64,000 nt of DNA, from NCBI GenBank assembly GCA_000697665.1, contig KL197711.1, positions 735,142-799,141 of the forward strand, written 5' to 3'. The DNA comes from Jaapia argillacea MUCL 33604 (taxonomy: Eukaryota; Basidiomycota; Agaricomycetes; Jaapiales; Jaapiaceae). The notes under the pieces are model-generated. The model saw only the letters and a program-made list of their open reading frames with translations, ran no database searches and was not told the origin of the DNA. Positions 22,407-32,594 of this stretch are shown in pieces. The position numbers and the translations under genes are program-made. Each line of letters starts with the position of its first letter. Within the stretch, counting starts at the first letter, position 1.

Positions 22407-25268
22407 TCACTGGTCCCACTTTATCCTAGCACTCCTCACGACTTCCACCATCCCTACAGGCACCAAATCTTCATTCGGGACGATCTTCATCCCACCTACC
22501 CCAAACTCACCAAATACTCCCTTCATCTCCTCCTGGAAGATCTCACCGACGTACCCATCATACCAATTCGTCCATCCAGCTATGGCAACAGGTGGAGGAG
22601 CCTTGAGCAGAGCAAGATACTTATCTGACCATGCTGTTAACCTAGTTTCACGCCGAGAGACATACTCGTCGAACGATGGAAAGTAGGGGGGATTGAATTG
22701 TGATAATACTCGAGAGTAAGTGGTGTCCATGCGGTCTCGCAGATCACGATAGGTCTCCACATCTCCCTGGGTCAATTGTTTGCGGAAACGTTCTTCGGGG
22801 TCGATCGGGATACTGTTCATTACACCGACGAGATGGGCAATAGGGTTGCTCAAACCTAAGCCACCTTTCTCGAGAGGGAGATAGAACCATCCTTGAGGGA
22901 AGGTATTGACCTTCGCGGCAAAAGGACGGTCACGGATCATCTTCTTTAGCAAACCTACCACGCTTCCAGCATCTTGTGCGCCGGCCGGATAAAACAATCC
23001 TACGGTCTCCCTCTCCACTCGACCCAGAGTCTCAACGATCTCACCAACGAGGTTCCTTCCAACACACTCCCCAACCAGCCCAAGTCCTCCGCCGAAATTC
23101 CTCTCGAAGAACCCCATATATCGGTTCCAAACCCCTTGCCATCCCAACAGGCTTTTCATGTTGCTGAGTTGGCGATGAAACTCGACAATGTGAGGGTTGA
23201 CAATCCCTTGGTCAAGGATAAAATGACCACCGGAGGCGGTGTCGAATTTGAGGAAACCCCAGCGGACTGGGCCTACTGGAAGCACGTCACTCTGGGTGGT
23301 TGGGGCTTCTTCCGAGTGCTCGCCAGTGTTCCACTTGACGAAAGCGGATCCCGTCTTGCTAAAGTTTATGTGAATGCCCACCAATTCCGCGTACCTCAAA
23401 ATCTCTTTCCAACCATCCTCGCACTTGCTGAGATCATGGTCCCAGAACCAGACATCGTCGTGCATCCGATACAGGAATAGACCAGACGCCTTTTGGTTCA
23501 CTGCGAAATCCATCGCGAAGAGTATGACCTCGCCACACAAGGCTGAAAGGGCGTATGAGATCGGTACTCCACGTCTCCGGATTCGGGTACCAGATTCACC
23601 TGCAAAACGAAGTGGAGCAGATAGGAACGCCTGGAAAAAGTCGAGCCATTGTTGGGGGACACCAAAGAATGCGAGGAGAATGAGAATCGAAGAGTGGGGT
23701 AAGGACGGACCGAACCATTCGAAATCAGTGCAAACGATGGTATGCTGTCCGTGGAGCGTCTTGTCCAGATACGTGTCCGTCATCATGAGGTGCAACAGTT
23801 TCTGCTTCACGGCCGTCACGGAGAAATGAGAGGTGTTTGACGTGTCGTTATCTATCTCCATCATTTCTTGGTCGAACATACCTTCATCAGCGCCGTGATA
23901 TCGGACAACCTGCTCCACTCGGCTGGGCAACTGGCTGGCTAGGAAATTGTCCACCCGGATCGATGTTTTCAGGCTCTCTAGACCGTACACGCCAACATCT
24001 TCCTCACAAAAATACGTTCGACGCCTCTCAGTCTCTGCCTTGGTCAAAGGAGAGAACGGAGATTTCCAAAGTGGGCTTTTGAATAGCATCTGGAAAGTCC
24101 TTTTGAACTGGACCTGCCACTTCACCCCGATATACTGCAAAAACAAGCCATCGAGGAGGCTCGGGTCCATGTATGCTCGATACTTCCCGCTGAGATGACG
24201 GCGCATATCTACAGTGATACCCTCTGGAGGCCACGACCACGAAGCGATGTTGGCGAGACGAAGGGTAAGAACGCTTGCGAGGTCTTCGACGGAGGTTGGG
24301 TTAGAGTAGAGTTCGCGAAGGGTGCTGCGTTTGGATTCGTCCATGAGGTCTGATGCAAGGAGAGACTGAATGGTCCAGCGAACATCATACACGGTAACGC
24401 GACCTGCGAGCAGCTGCTCTGCGTGACCTCGGATCTTGAGACGTGCGACGGATATGGCGGATTGCCCCTCTTCAGACGCAAAGAGTTCCTCAAGATATGC
24501 GATCAATGCGGAGGTATCGATGGGTTTATCGTCGAATATGATGGACTCGAGCTTCTCTTTTTGCTCATAGGATTCCTTCCTCTCCAGTTTCACAAACTCG
24601 ACATCTGCCTCGCGTTCCCGAGGTGTGTTGACACTCGGAAAGGCTGTCAAAGCATCTCCACTTTCCGCCCATTCCTTCAACAAGTTACCGAACAACTTGG
24701 TAAACTCAAATCTCGTCTGGAGATGGCGGACCTGAGCTTCAAGGGTCTGGATCCAGCCTCTGAGGATATCCTTACTGAAGCTAGGATCCATCTTCGCCTG
24801 CATCAACCAGACATCCATGTTTGCCAAGTCGAGCTTGCCGTCGATCTGGGTGCCTCCGCTCAGAGATGACGAAGAGGGAAACGTGCCCGAGCCGGACCAA
24901 GAGCGAACGGCCTGAAGGAGGGTTTCGATTTTACCCACAAGATCGTCCTCATCCATGGCATGGACGATATCGAGGACTTTTGCGTGCTCTTCATAAACAA
25001 GACACTGTTTTTCTATTTCCTGCACCTTGATGGAGGTGATGAATTGGAGAGTCTGAGTGTATGCAACGGAGGGGCGGGAATCGGTGACTGACCTGCCATG
25101 AATCGGTGTTCAGTGAATGATCTGAGGAAAACATAATGACGAAAGAGACCTTGCTTCTACACCACGAACAGAACGACGCGATACTTGTCCAAAAAGTCTG
25201 CTTTGACTCGGAAGGCCACGACCGCGCCCACCACGGCCTCGAAGAGGGTATGGTACACCACGTTGCAT
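22407..25268 (-). CDS. reverse-transcriptase-related cellular gene (rvt type)
   Basis: Predicted single-copy, non-mobile reverse-transcriptase-like polymerase of the rvt group described in fungi, rotifers and plants. The CDS is 2,805 bases (934 residues) after removing one 57-base intron (25093-25149), and it stays in frame. The N-terminus is Arg/Gly-rich (RGRGGRGRG), followed by helices with coiled-coil character. Polymerase motifs are visible: motif A TDFEWFGPSLPHSS with D496, motif B RRGVPISYALSALCGEV, motif C RMHDDVWFW with D585 and D586, and a motif D-like ELVGIHINFSKTGSA. The Asp triad is therefore intact, with MHDD in place of YxDD. The long C-terminal part after motif D ends SARIKWDQ. 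There is no endonuclease, integrase, RNase H, terminal repeat or poly-A tail next to it, so it is a cellular gene and not a retroelement. It is divergent from EMC2, with 173 bases between start codons. Confidence 0.88.
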
Positions 25269-25441
25269 GCTTGGAGTAGAGGAGAAAATGGACAATGATA
25301 GACGAGAACAAGGAGGTTCGGGTTCTTATATGCTGAGCCCTGGCAGTCAGTCAAAGCGAGTCAGAGAACTCACACCGACTCCATGTCCGGTTGCGGAACC
25401 GCGACAGCTCTGTGATCAGACACCACGTGGCTTGCTCTGAG
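25269..25441. promoter_or_regulatory. shared divergent promoter of rvt and EMC2
   Basis: Only 173 bases separate the two start codons, so leaders and promoter elements of both genes must lie here or overlap the coding ends. No TATA box or named operator was seen. Confidence 0.5.
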
Positions 25442-26606
25442 ATGGACCTGCCTTCCGCTCTCCAAAGATTATCCGCATATCGTGCTCGTAGCACTCGAGC
25501 GTCCCAGGATATATTCGACAAGGGCCTAGTGGTATTGAACAGCAAGTCCGCCTCGAAATTGGGAGACGATAGTGAGCTACAAGCCGTTCATTCGTGGTTC
25601 TCGCTGACCGCGTAATATCCAGGCTGGGAGTTTCTTGAACAGCTGGCTCTGGCAGCCATTGATGTCGGAAGGATAGATATCGCAGACGTCAGTTGCATTT
25701 CGCCCGGTGGTCTACTTTTTCGTTCTCGCACTGACGCGTTGGACTCGGCTAGCAATGCCTCCAACAATTAATCGACAAGTTCCCTGGATCACCTCGGGTT
25801 GACTGCCTCGAAGGCATCAGGATAGAGGCGACAGAGTCCCCAGAAATGGCATTGAAGTTCTATGAGGAGTTGCTGGACGCCGACCCCGTGAATGCGGTGA
25901 GCAGACGTTCTGTGATTTATGGCGGCAACAACTAAATGACGTGGCCTCCACCAGGCTTTCTGGAAGAGAAAGATATCCGTACTCCGGCGAATGGGCAAGA
26001 TTGAACGAGCGGTGGAAGCCCTTGTTGAATACCTTGACACCTTCTACACCGATGTAGAGGCCTGGGCTGAACTTGCCGACATTTATTCTTCATGTAACCA
26101 GTACGCGTCAATCCTTCCATGTTTGCCTCACATCTCTTATCCCATTCCCCAGATATACATCTGCCATGCAGTCGCTCAGCCATGTTCTTCTCTTGTCTCC
26201 CCAGAACCCATTCTATGTGCTACTATTCGCAGAAACTGCGTACACGTCAGGAGATGTCCCCCTTGCTCTCAAGATGTTCTTGAATACAATCGACATGGCC
26301 GATACGGATGAAGATTCGCTCCCACCCACTGGAATGCTAATCCGTGCCTGGTATGGAGTGAAACTGGTGGGTTGCATAGCTCCCATACTCTAGCCTCGTC
26401 AAATGACATTCACACTTTGATGGTAGTGCACGCGTCGACTCCTCAAGGACACTCGCCTTTCCTCAAAATCCGCCTCGCATACCCCTGTCCCAGGGAGTCT
26501 GTCTCTAATCGACAGCCTCGCAAAGGAGCGGTTAGATGCAGCGTATCAAGATGCGCAGGACGGGCCCTGTGCCAAACTTGTTCCCAGTTGGCTTGTACAA
26601 GTTTGA
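25442..26606 (+). CDS. EMC2 (TTC35), ER membrane protein complex subunit 2
   Basis: Soluble TPR subunit on the cytosolic side of the ER membrane complex, which inserts tail-anchored and multipass proteins. The protein starts MDLPSALQRLSAYRA and then carries TPR-like helices: WEFLEQLALAAIDVGRIDIA, LIDKFPGSPRVDCLEGIRIE, VEALVEYLDTFYTDVEAWAE, LSHVLLLSPQNPFYVLLFAE. The C-terminal exon gives SLIDSLAKERLDAAYQD and ends KLVPSWLVQV. Six or so short introns, all in phase. Length is about 295 residues, normal for EMC2. It converges with BTN1, whose stop codon is 303 bases away. Confidence 0.93.
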
Positions 26607-26908
26607 TTTACCTGTGATATGCAATGCCACATTTGACCGTTCCATTTTGGTCCGACCTGTCAAGTTCTCTCTTTCTTCGAATTGGCGGTGGATTTCTTTG
26701 AACCCACGCTTTTGAAACTTTTGCGCAGGTGTATCGCAGGTGGGGGTCTCCATTGAATCTCAACCGGGTTTCACGACAGTCGTTCTCGTGTTTCCCTCCA
26801 AGGTGGGGTTCAGAGCCAACATGATCGTCAGCCATGGAGAAGCTCCACTCGGAAGTCAACCATGGTACATCGCGCATCATGCCAGACTGGGAGGCAAGCA
26901 TTGGAATA
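26607..26908. other. intergenic between convergent EMC2 and BTN1
   Basis: About 300 bases of 3' flanks. Nothing recognised. Confidence 0.5.
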
Positions 26909-29163
26909 TCATAAACCTCTACACAAAGTTTTACCCCTCCCAACCTGCGCCTTGCACAACTCAACCTCCGTCGGCACAGCTACGATAGATGCACACAAGA
27001 TTCCAAAAGAATCAGCGAACCCGATCGACCCAATACGAAACTCTCGCTCCTGTTTCTCTCTCTCGGGGTCATCAGGTGGCGAGGGTGATGTTTCTTGGTT
27101 CACACGATAGAAAACATTGACACTGGACGTGCAAGGAGATCAGTATGACGACGACGTATCATGTGCGAGGATGTTAGACATACTAAGCCAAGCCTCCACA
27201 TAACCCCTCCAACGAAATCAACAAGAACACCAAGAGTGCACTTAAGCCCTCTGATCCTTCCTCATCGCTGCCACTTCCACCAAAGATTCCCCGAGCTGAC
27301 TCAAATCCCAGAGTGATCAGCACGAAGAATTGAAGCACAGCTGGGAGAGGGAGGAGACGGGCAGGAAGAGGCGGGATGCCGAGCGAGATGGAGGAGCGAG
27401 AGACGAAGACAGTCGTTTGGTAGACTAGCTGCAAGTATGGGATCCCAGCATCAGTACAATCGTAGGTCGAGGAAGATGGCAGGGGGCGAACGGACCTGCC
27501 ACAATGGATAGTAGTCGCGAACTGAGTGGATGATCTTGCTCATTAGCGGATGCCTATCCGCGGAGGGTACAGGATACAATAGAGTGGGAGCGATGCCCTT
27601 TTTTCTCGAGGTGAACAATACAAATGGCATCAGGGTCGCACTCGACACTTACCTGATTAATAGTATACTCAAACTATGAATTCCACCATCAGCAAAGTGC
27701 ACAGTTTGCCATAGATGTGATAGGCCTATGGGCGCGAACTCACTAGATAAACGCAAACTATCCGTGGGCCGTCAGCTACGTGAATACACACTCACTCCTG
27801 AACGGGAAAATGCTCACACAGTGGTAGCATATACTTTGCCAGTAGGGGCTTTACAAGTCGCCACTTATCTTCTGCAGAAAGTGAGATGTGTGCCTTCCCT
27901 TGCACCTCGCTGTCCCTTTCTATGGGCTCGTCGGTGTCATCTTCTTCACCGGTAGCGACTGGGGTATAAGATGCCGTCAGTGGAGCGCCGATATCTTCGT
28001 CGTCGTATGACTCCGGCAAGGATAATGAGGCAAAAGCGGGAGGATGTGGGAGGAGGAAAAAATATGTGAGAGGGATGACGAATGGCATCACCTATGTCGG
28101 TCAATTCGGAAGGATGCGCGATGAGGGTTAGTTGCAGTTGGAAGGTGGAGTACGTACCGAGGAGAGACCAACTCCAGTCCGAACACCTAGGCCTCGAACT
28201 TCCCACCAAATAAACGCGCCAACAAGACCTGCAGCTCCTGTTCCAGAAGCAAAATAGCTATGAAGATAGAGTTCAGAGGGATCATATGAACAACCTGGAT
28301 CGAATGGCGTACCCAACCCCGTGTCCAGCAACGGAAGGTGGATGATACGTTGTTGACAGTTGCAGGAATGTCAACTCGCCGAGGCCTGCGAAAGGGCGGG
28401 GGGGAGAAGCGTGAATGAAACATCAGATTAGACATATTGGAGAACGAACCAGAGGAGAATGAAGCGAGACTGATGCCCAACAATCTCATAAATAGGCTAT
28501 CAAATGCCGCGACGACCTGAGATTCAAGATATGTGAATCGTGGAGACCGCGGCTACAACCTATGGCTGTTGCAGAGACAGAGAGGGATTCACTCACAACC
28601 ATACCGAAGGCACTGAGCAAGCAACATCCCACCAAGCGTTTCTGATATCTTATGCGACCCTTCAAGACATATGGCCAGCCCACTTTCGCCACTAGCGCAG
28701 GAGCGATGTTGCAAAAGGCTATGATTCCTTTTGGAGTGGATGGTGGGACGAGGTCAAGAGCTGCTGAAAGGATGATGACATAGAGGACTAATGAAATGTC
28801 ATCCTGAGGGTCAATTACCACATATTTAAGATATCGAATATATTCACCATTGTTTATCAGGCCAAAGAGAAAGAATGAGAGTCCCAGTCTGAGAAGGAGC
28901 CTCTTGCGATCGTCTGAGCAAAGTGATCAGTCGGCTATCATGAGACATTAGGTGTGAGGATATGAACCTTTCACCGCAGAAGCCGAATCATCATCTCTCA
29001 ATGGTAGAGACTCGTGGACCCTCTGATCTTCGTTGTCGTGATCCATGTTGGCAGGTGGTACGAAACGGTTCCCACTGTAGGAGTCTGAACGGAGGTTGGT
29101 GGCTGTCGTTTGCAGTTCGTAACGTTCGGCGTCAGGATGTGATAAGCTGGAATGATCTACCAT
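26909..29163 (-). CDS. BTN1, CLN3/battenin family lysosome/vacuole membrane protein
   Basis: Multi-pass vacuolar membrane protein of the CLN3 family, involved in vacuolar pH and amino acid balance. The soluble N-terminus (MVDHSSLSHPDAERYELQ to DDDSASAVK) is followed by membrane segments: LLLRLGLSFFLFGLINN, ALVAKVGWPYVLKGRIRYQK, RLLGISLASFSSG with a following Thr/Phe-rich part, YFASGTGAAGLVGAFIWWEV, LPFVIPLTYFFLLP, and later YQTTVFVSRSSISLGIPPLP, FLLISLEGLCGGLAYVNVFY. These blocks are characteristic of CLN3. The end is KTLCRGL. About ten short introns. The C-terminal exon (27103-26909) continues well past the last helix into a hydrophilic tail. Start at the ATG at 29163. I estimate 450-500 residues. 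Confidence 0.9.
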
Positions 29164-29597
29164 TCAGAACCGCATAGCAATGTCCTAAGTCGGATGAGAT
29201 AAGTGCTTGGAGGACAAGCTGAATCAAGCAGTGTGTGGGGTAGGAGCAGCGCACGTTGTGCATGTGACCGCGTGACCCGACACACCCCCATACACTGTAC
29301 AGCATGTTAACGCGACTGCTAGCATCTTGCAAGTCCGTTAAAGGGACAGTTTGTCGATTCTATAAAATACTTGCTACACACGTTCTCCAGGAACCCTTCC
29401 CTGTCAAGGATACTACTGTTCACGTACAGCGATTCAGGAGTCAGAACGAATCACTTTTTTGTGATGGTGGTTGTACTAAGTACTATATAACTCTTTACAA
29501 AATAAACATGTAGGGAGAGGATGAGAAGTGGACTTGAATGGAAGGGAATGAATACCACAGGAAAGCATAGGAATGGCGCCGAATCACTCGAGCTCGG
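29164..29597. other. intergenic: BTN1 promoter and 3' flank of P450
   Basis: Both flanking genes are on the minus strand. Short A/T-richer sequence near 29490-29520. No supported gene. Confidence 0.5.
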
Positions 29598-31827
29598 TTA
29601 TCCAATGAGGACTTCGTCAATTCCAGTTTCACGGATCAGTTGTTCAGCGGCTTTCGACCTAGGCTTAATGGTACACTTGAAGGGGAGCGGCGTACTGGCG
29701 TCGCGGAGAATTTCCGTACGTTGGGGTAAGAGGAAAGTAAGTAAACATGGTGTCATTTGTTGAGTCGAGGAACGAAAGAAAGCAAATCTCACGATAAAAC
29801 TCCCGCGGACATTTGAGGTATCACCGGGATGGGTTCGCCTCGTTCATTAAGAGGTGGCCCAATGTCGAAAACGGAGAGAAGTGAGGAGGCGGCGCTGTAA
29901 AGGGCTTCGTCACTGAGATGTCTTCCTGGGCAAATCCTAGTGTTCAATTTCCATCCCGTACTGTGAGCTAAGTTGGGTGATGAAGCTAATGGGGGGCTGA
30001 CCTGCGACCAAAACCGAATGCAGCCATACGAGGATCTCTGACCTCCGGGTTCAATTTTCCATCCTTCAAGAATCTCTCGGGTTTGAACTTCTCGGGTTCA
30101 GGATAAGCGACAGGATCTTGGAGGATCGACCTGAGGCACGAGGACGGGAAACGAGTTAACAACATTGCGAGTCTCTGACAAAGTACTGTACCAAGTAAGG
30201 CCGAAAACTACGGCTCCTTTTGGAATGAAATACCCGTTGATCACGTCGTCCTCAGACGCGACATGGGGAACCCCTGTGCAGTGGATTTCAGGTAACTCGA
30301 GTAGATCAGTAATCGGTGAAAAAACTGACCCATAGGCGCGACGGGTAGCCAGCGCAATGTTTCTTTGATCACGGCCTCAAGGTATGGTAGTTGGGGTCGG
30401 TCAGAGAAGTCTGGTAGGCGCGAGTTTCCAACCACAGCGTCTAACTCTGCTTGAGCACGCTTCTGAACTTCTGGTTGGGCAACCAAGGCAAGGAACAAGA
30501 TCCGGATGGCCGAAGCGGTCTGGGCGACATGAATGAGTACGTTTCTGAACCTTCATATTACAGACAACTCTCACAGAATCAGCACCAGCTGTGAAGAGGG
30601 AAACTCAGAGATAATTCAAAGCACAAAACCTCCGGCTTACCAATATATGCAATGGCAGTCACGTTTCTTGCCAGGAGCTCCGCTTCTTCTGCACCATCTA
30701 GGGGTAGATTTTCCAAAAGGGAGCCCGCAACGGATGTTGGCATCACCAAGCCTTTGTGCTAAGACAGGAATTGGTTGGATATCAGAGGAAGAAAGATGAG
30801 TTAACACACCAACGCCTCCTTCGTGGCGTCGAAAGGTTCGTTTATGAACCTATCTTTCAAAAGCCTCCATTCCTCTGCCTTCCTCTTGAACCCGGCCCCA
30901 GGAAACCATGCAGGAATATATTTCACTAAGAGAGACACAGCACGAGACACATCAAATTCTGAGGAAAGCAGAGCTAAGACTGAACCAACTCACGAATGGG
31001 AACGAAGTCAACCAGAAAAGCGCCAGGTACGACAGCGAGATTGACGCTCTCAACAGCCGCTTCTGAAACAGTCACGAGCTTATCATTTTTATCCGTAACG
31101 TTGATGCCATAAGTGATGGCTATGATAGTGGTGATGAAGGCGCTGGAAAGCGACGTCACAAGGTGAATGCAAAGAAGAAAGGGTGAACGTGCAGTCGAAT
31201 ATGATCATAGAAATCTTCCGGTTGTTCCAATAGTCTGCGTAGTAAGGCTCGCGATTCCCTGACGTGGATGTGCCGGTACTTATGCACGGCCAACTGGTTG
31301 AAGTGCTGATGGAAAGCCCTTCTGTATTGCCGCCATTGGGGACCATACGGCATCAGAGAAAATGTACGGTCCCAACCCATCCTGATACAAAATCAGATCG
31401 TGGAATCACATGTCCTGTAAGAAAAGCCTCACAGTTCGACTACCATTGGCAATCTCACTCGATCAGAATAGATGGAAGACCTCTTCTCAAGTAGCTCGGA
31501 TGCTAACTCGGCGGAGCGGATTAGAATCATAGTTTTGTCCAATATGCGGAGAGAGACCAGATCTCCTGCAGTGAGAAAGCAATAAGTCTGAATCAGCCAG
31601 TGATATAAAAGTGGTTGGAAAGCCCAAGTACCATAAGTCTGACAGTGTTCTTCGAACTTCAACCACATATTGTCCCTCGGAACATCCAACAGATTGCCTA
31701 TTAATGGCAAGCCGGGGGGACCAGGGGGAAGAGGGAAATCATTTCGGCGTCGTTTGGGGATGCAAAGGTAGGTGAAGTACATTGACAGGCCAACGCAGGC
31801 CAACGCCACGGGATTGGAGAGGGGCAT
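29598..31827 (-). CDS. cytochrome P450 monooxygenase
   Basis: ER-anchored P450, heme-thiolate monooxygenase of unknown substrate. The N-terminal anchor reads MPLSNPVALACVGLSMYFTY, followed by the proline hinge LPPGPPGLPLIGNLLDVP. Key motifs are present: the oxygen-binding I-helix AGADSTA, the K-helix ExxR in KETLRW, and the heme loop FGFGRRICPGR with its Cys ligand. The end is ETGIDEVLIG. About ten short introns. The product is about 505 residues, normal for class II P450s. The PPGPP hinge and heme-loop context resemble basidiomycete O-methylsterigmatocystin oxidoreductase-like P450s, but the family cannot be assigned from this reading. No backbone biosynthetic gene lies near it, so it is not in an obvious metabolite cluster. 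Confidence 0.93.
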
Positions 31828-32594
31828 GTTGAGACAAGAGGAGGGAAACGACTGCAAGACAGGGAACTGGGGATATTAGGAATCGAACAGACATTTAACT
31901 ATGGCTCCGTGGCGGCAACAAAAAATACAGGGACCAATGAACCGGCGCCCATGTGCTGCGTTGGGTTGCATATCCCTACAACAAGTAACGCTGGCGACCT
32001 ATGGACCTAGGCGAAGAGAGTTACGTCTGTGAGAGTGTTCACACAAAGACCTGAAGAAGCCTGAAGAAACGTCGGTGTGAGAAACTAACAGGGAGGGGAC
32101 GTCGTACCGACCTGAAAGGGATCTCGCGTTATGCGTCAGCGTTGTAGTACCAGCTGAGTTGATGCCGTCCAGTGATGCACATCGCCTGCCTGCCCACCTC
32201 TGTGAGGTGGGTTGTCCACTCGAACCTGAGTGACAGGTGAATGCGGTACTAATACAGAACACGAACCGTGATTTGCAAAAAATTAGAACCCAATCATCCT
32301 TGCCCAAAAAAAACTACAAACCAATCTCCTCCACCATCGTTAGGCTTCACTTGGATGACGCTGAAATTCGAGAAGGATTTGTTACGGCGTCTCTCATAAA
32401 CAGAATCAATCAAAGACGAGCAACCTTTTCTTCGTGGAAGGTCGGGAGTAGCGTCGAAAGGTCCCACAGCGAACTTTCACTAGATTCTAACCTACTAAGC
32501 ATGGGACAGAGGATACCCAAGGCACAGGATAGTTGTCCTACTTAACTAGAAACTACAGCGACAATGGTTGAATTTGAAGTCCATTCGACTTGAA
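31828..32594. other. intergenic: P450 promoter and 3' flank of UFD2
   Basis: A 767-base spacer between two minus-strand genes. Short open frames on both strands lack recognisable products. No supported gene was seen. Confidence 0.4.

Noticed and set aside
22974-24869. Several plus-strand frames of 80-168 codons inside the rvt gene
   Set aside because: They are antisense shadows of a continuous 872-codon conserved frame on the minus strand.
22407-25268. A LINE or other mobile retroelement
   Set aside because: No endonuclease, RNase H, integrase, gag, terminal repeats, poly-A tail or target-site duplication seen; the gene has an intron and a normal divergent promoter.
29598-31827. Secondary metabolite gene cluster around the P450
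   Set aside because: No polyketide synthase, peptide synthetase, terpene cyclase, transporter or pathway regulator lies nearby; the neighbours BTN1 and UFD2 are housekeeping genes.
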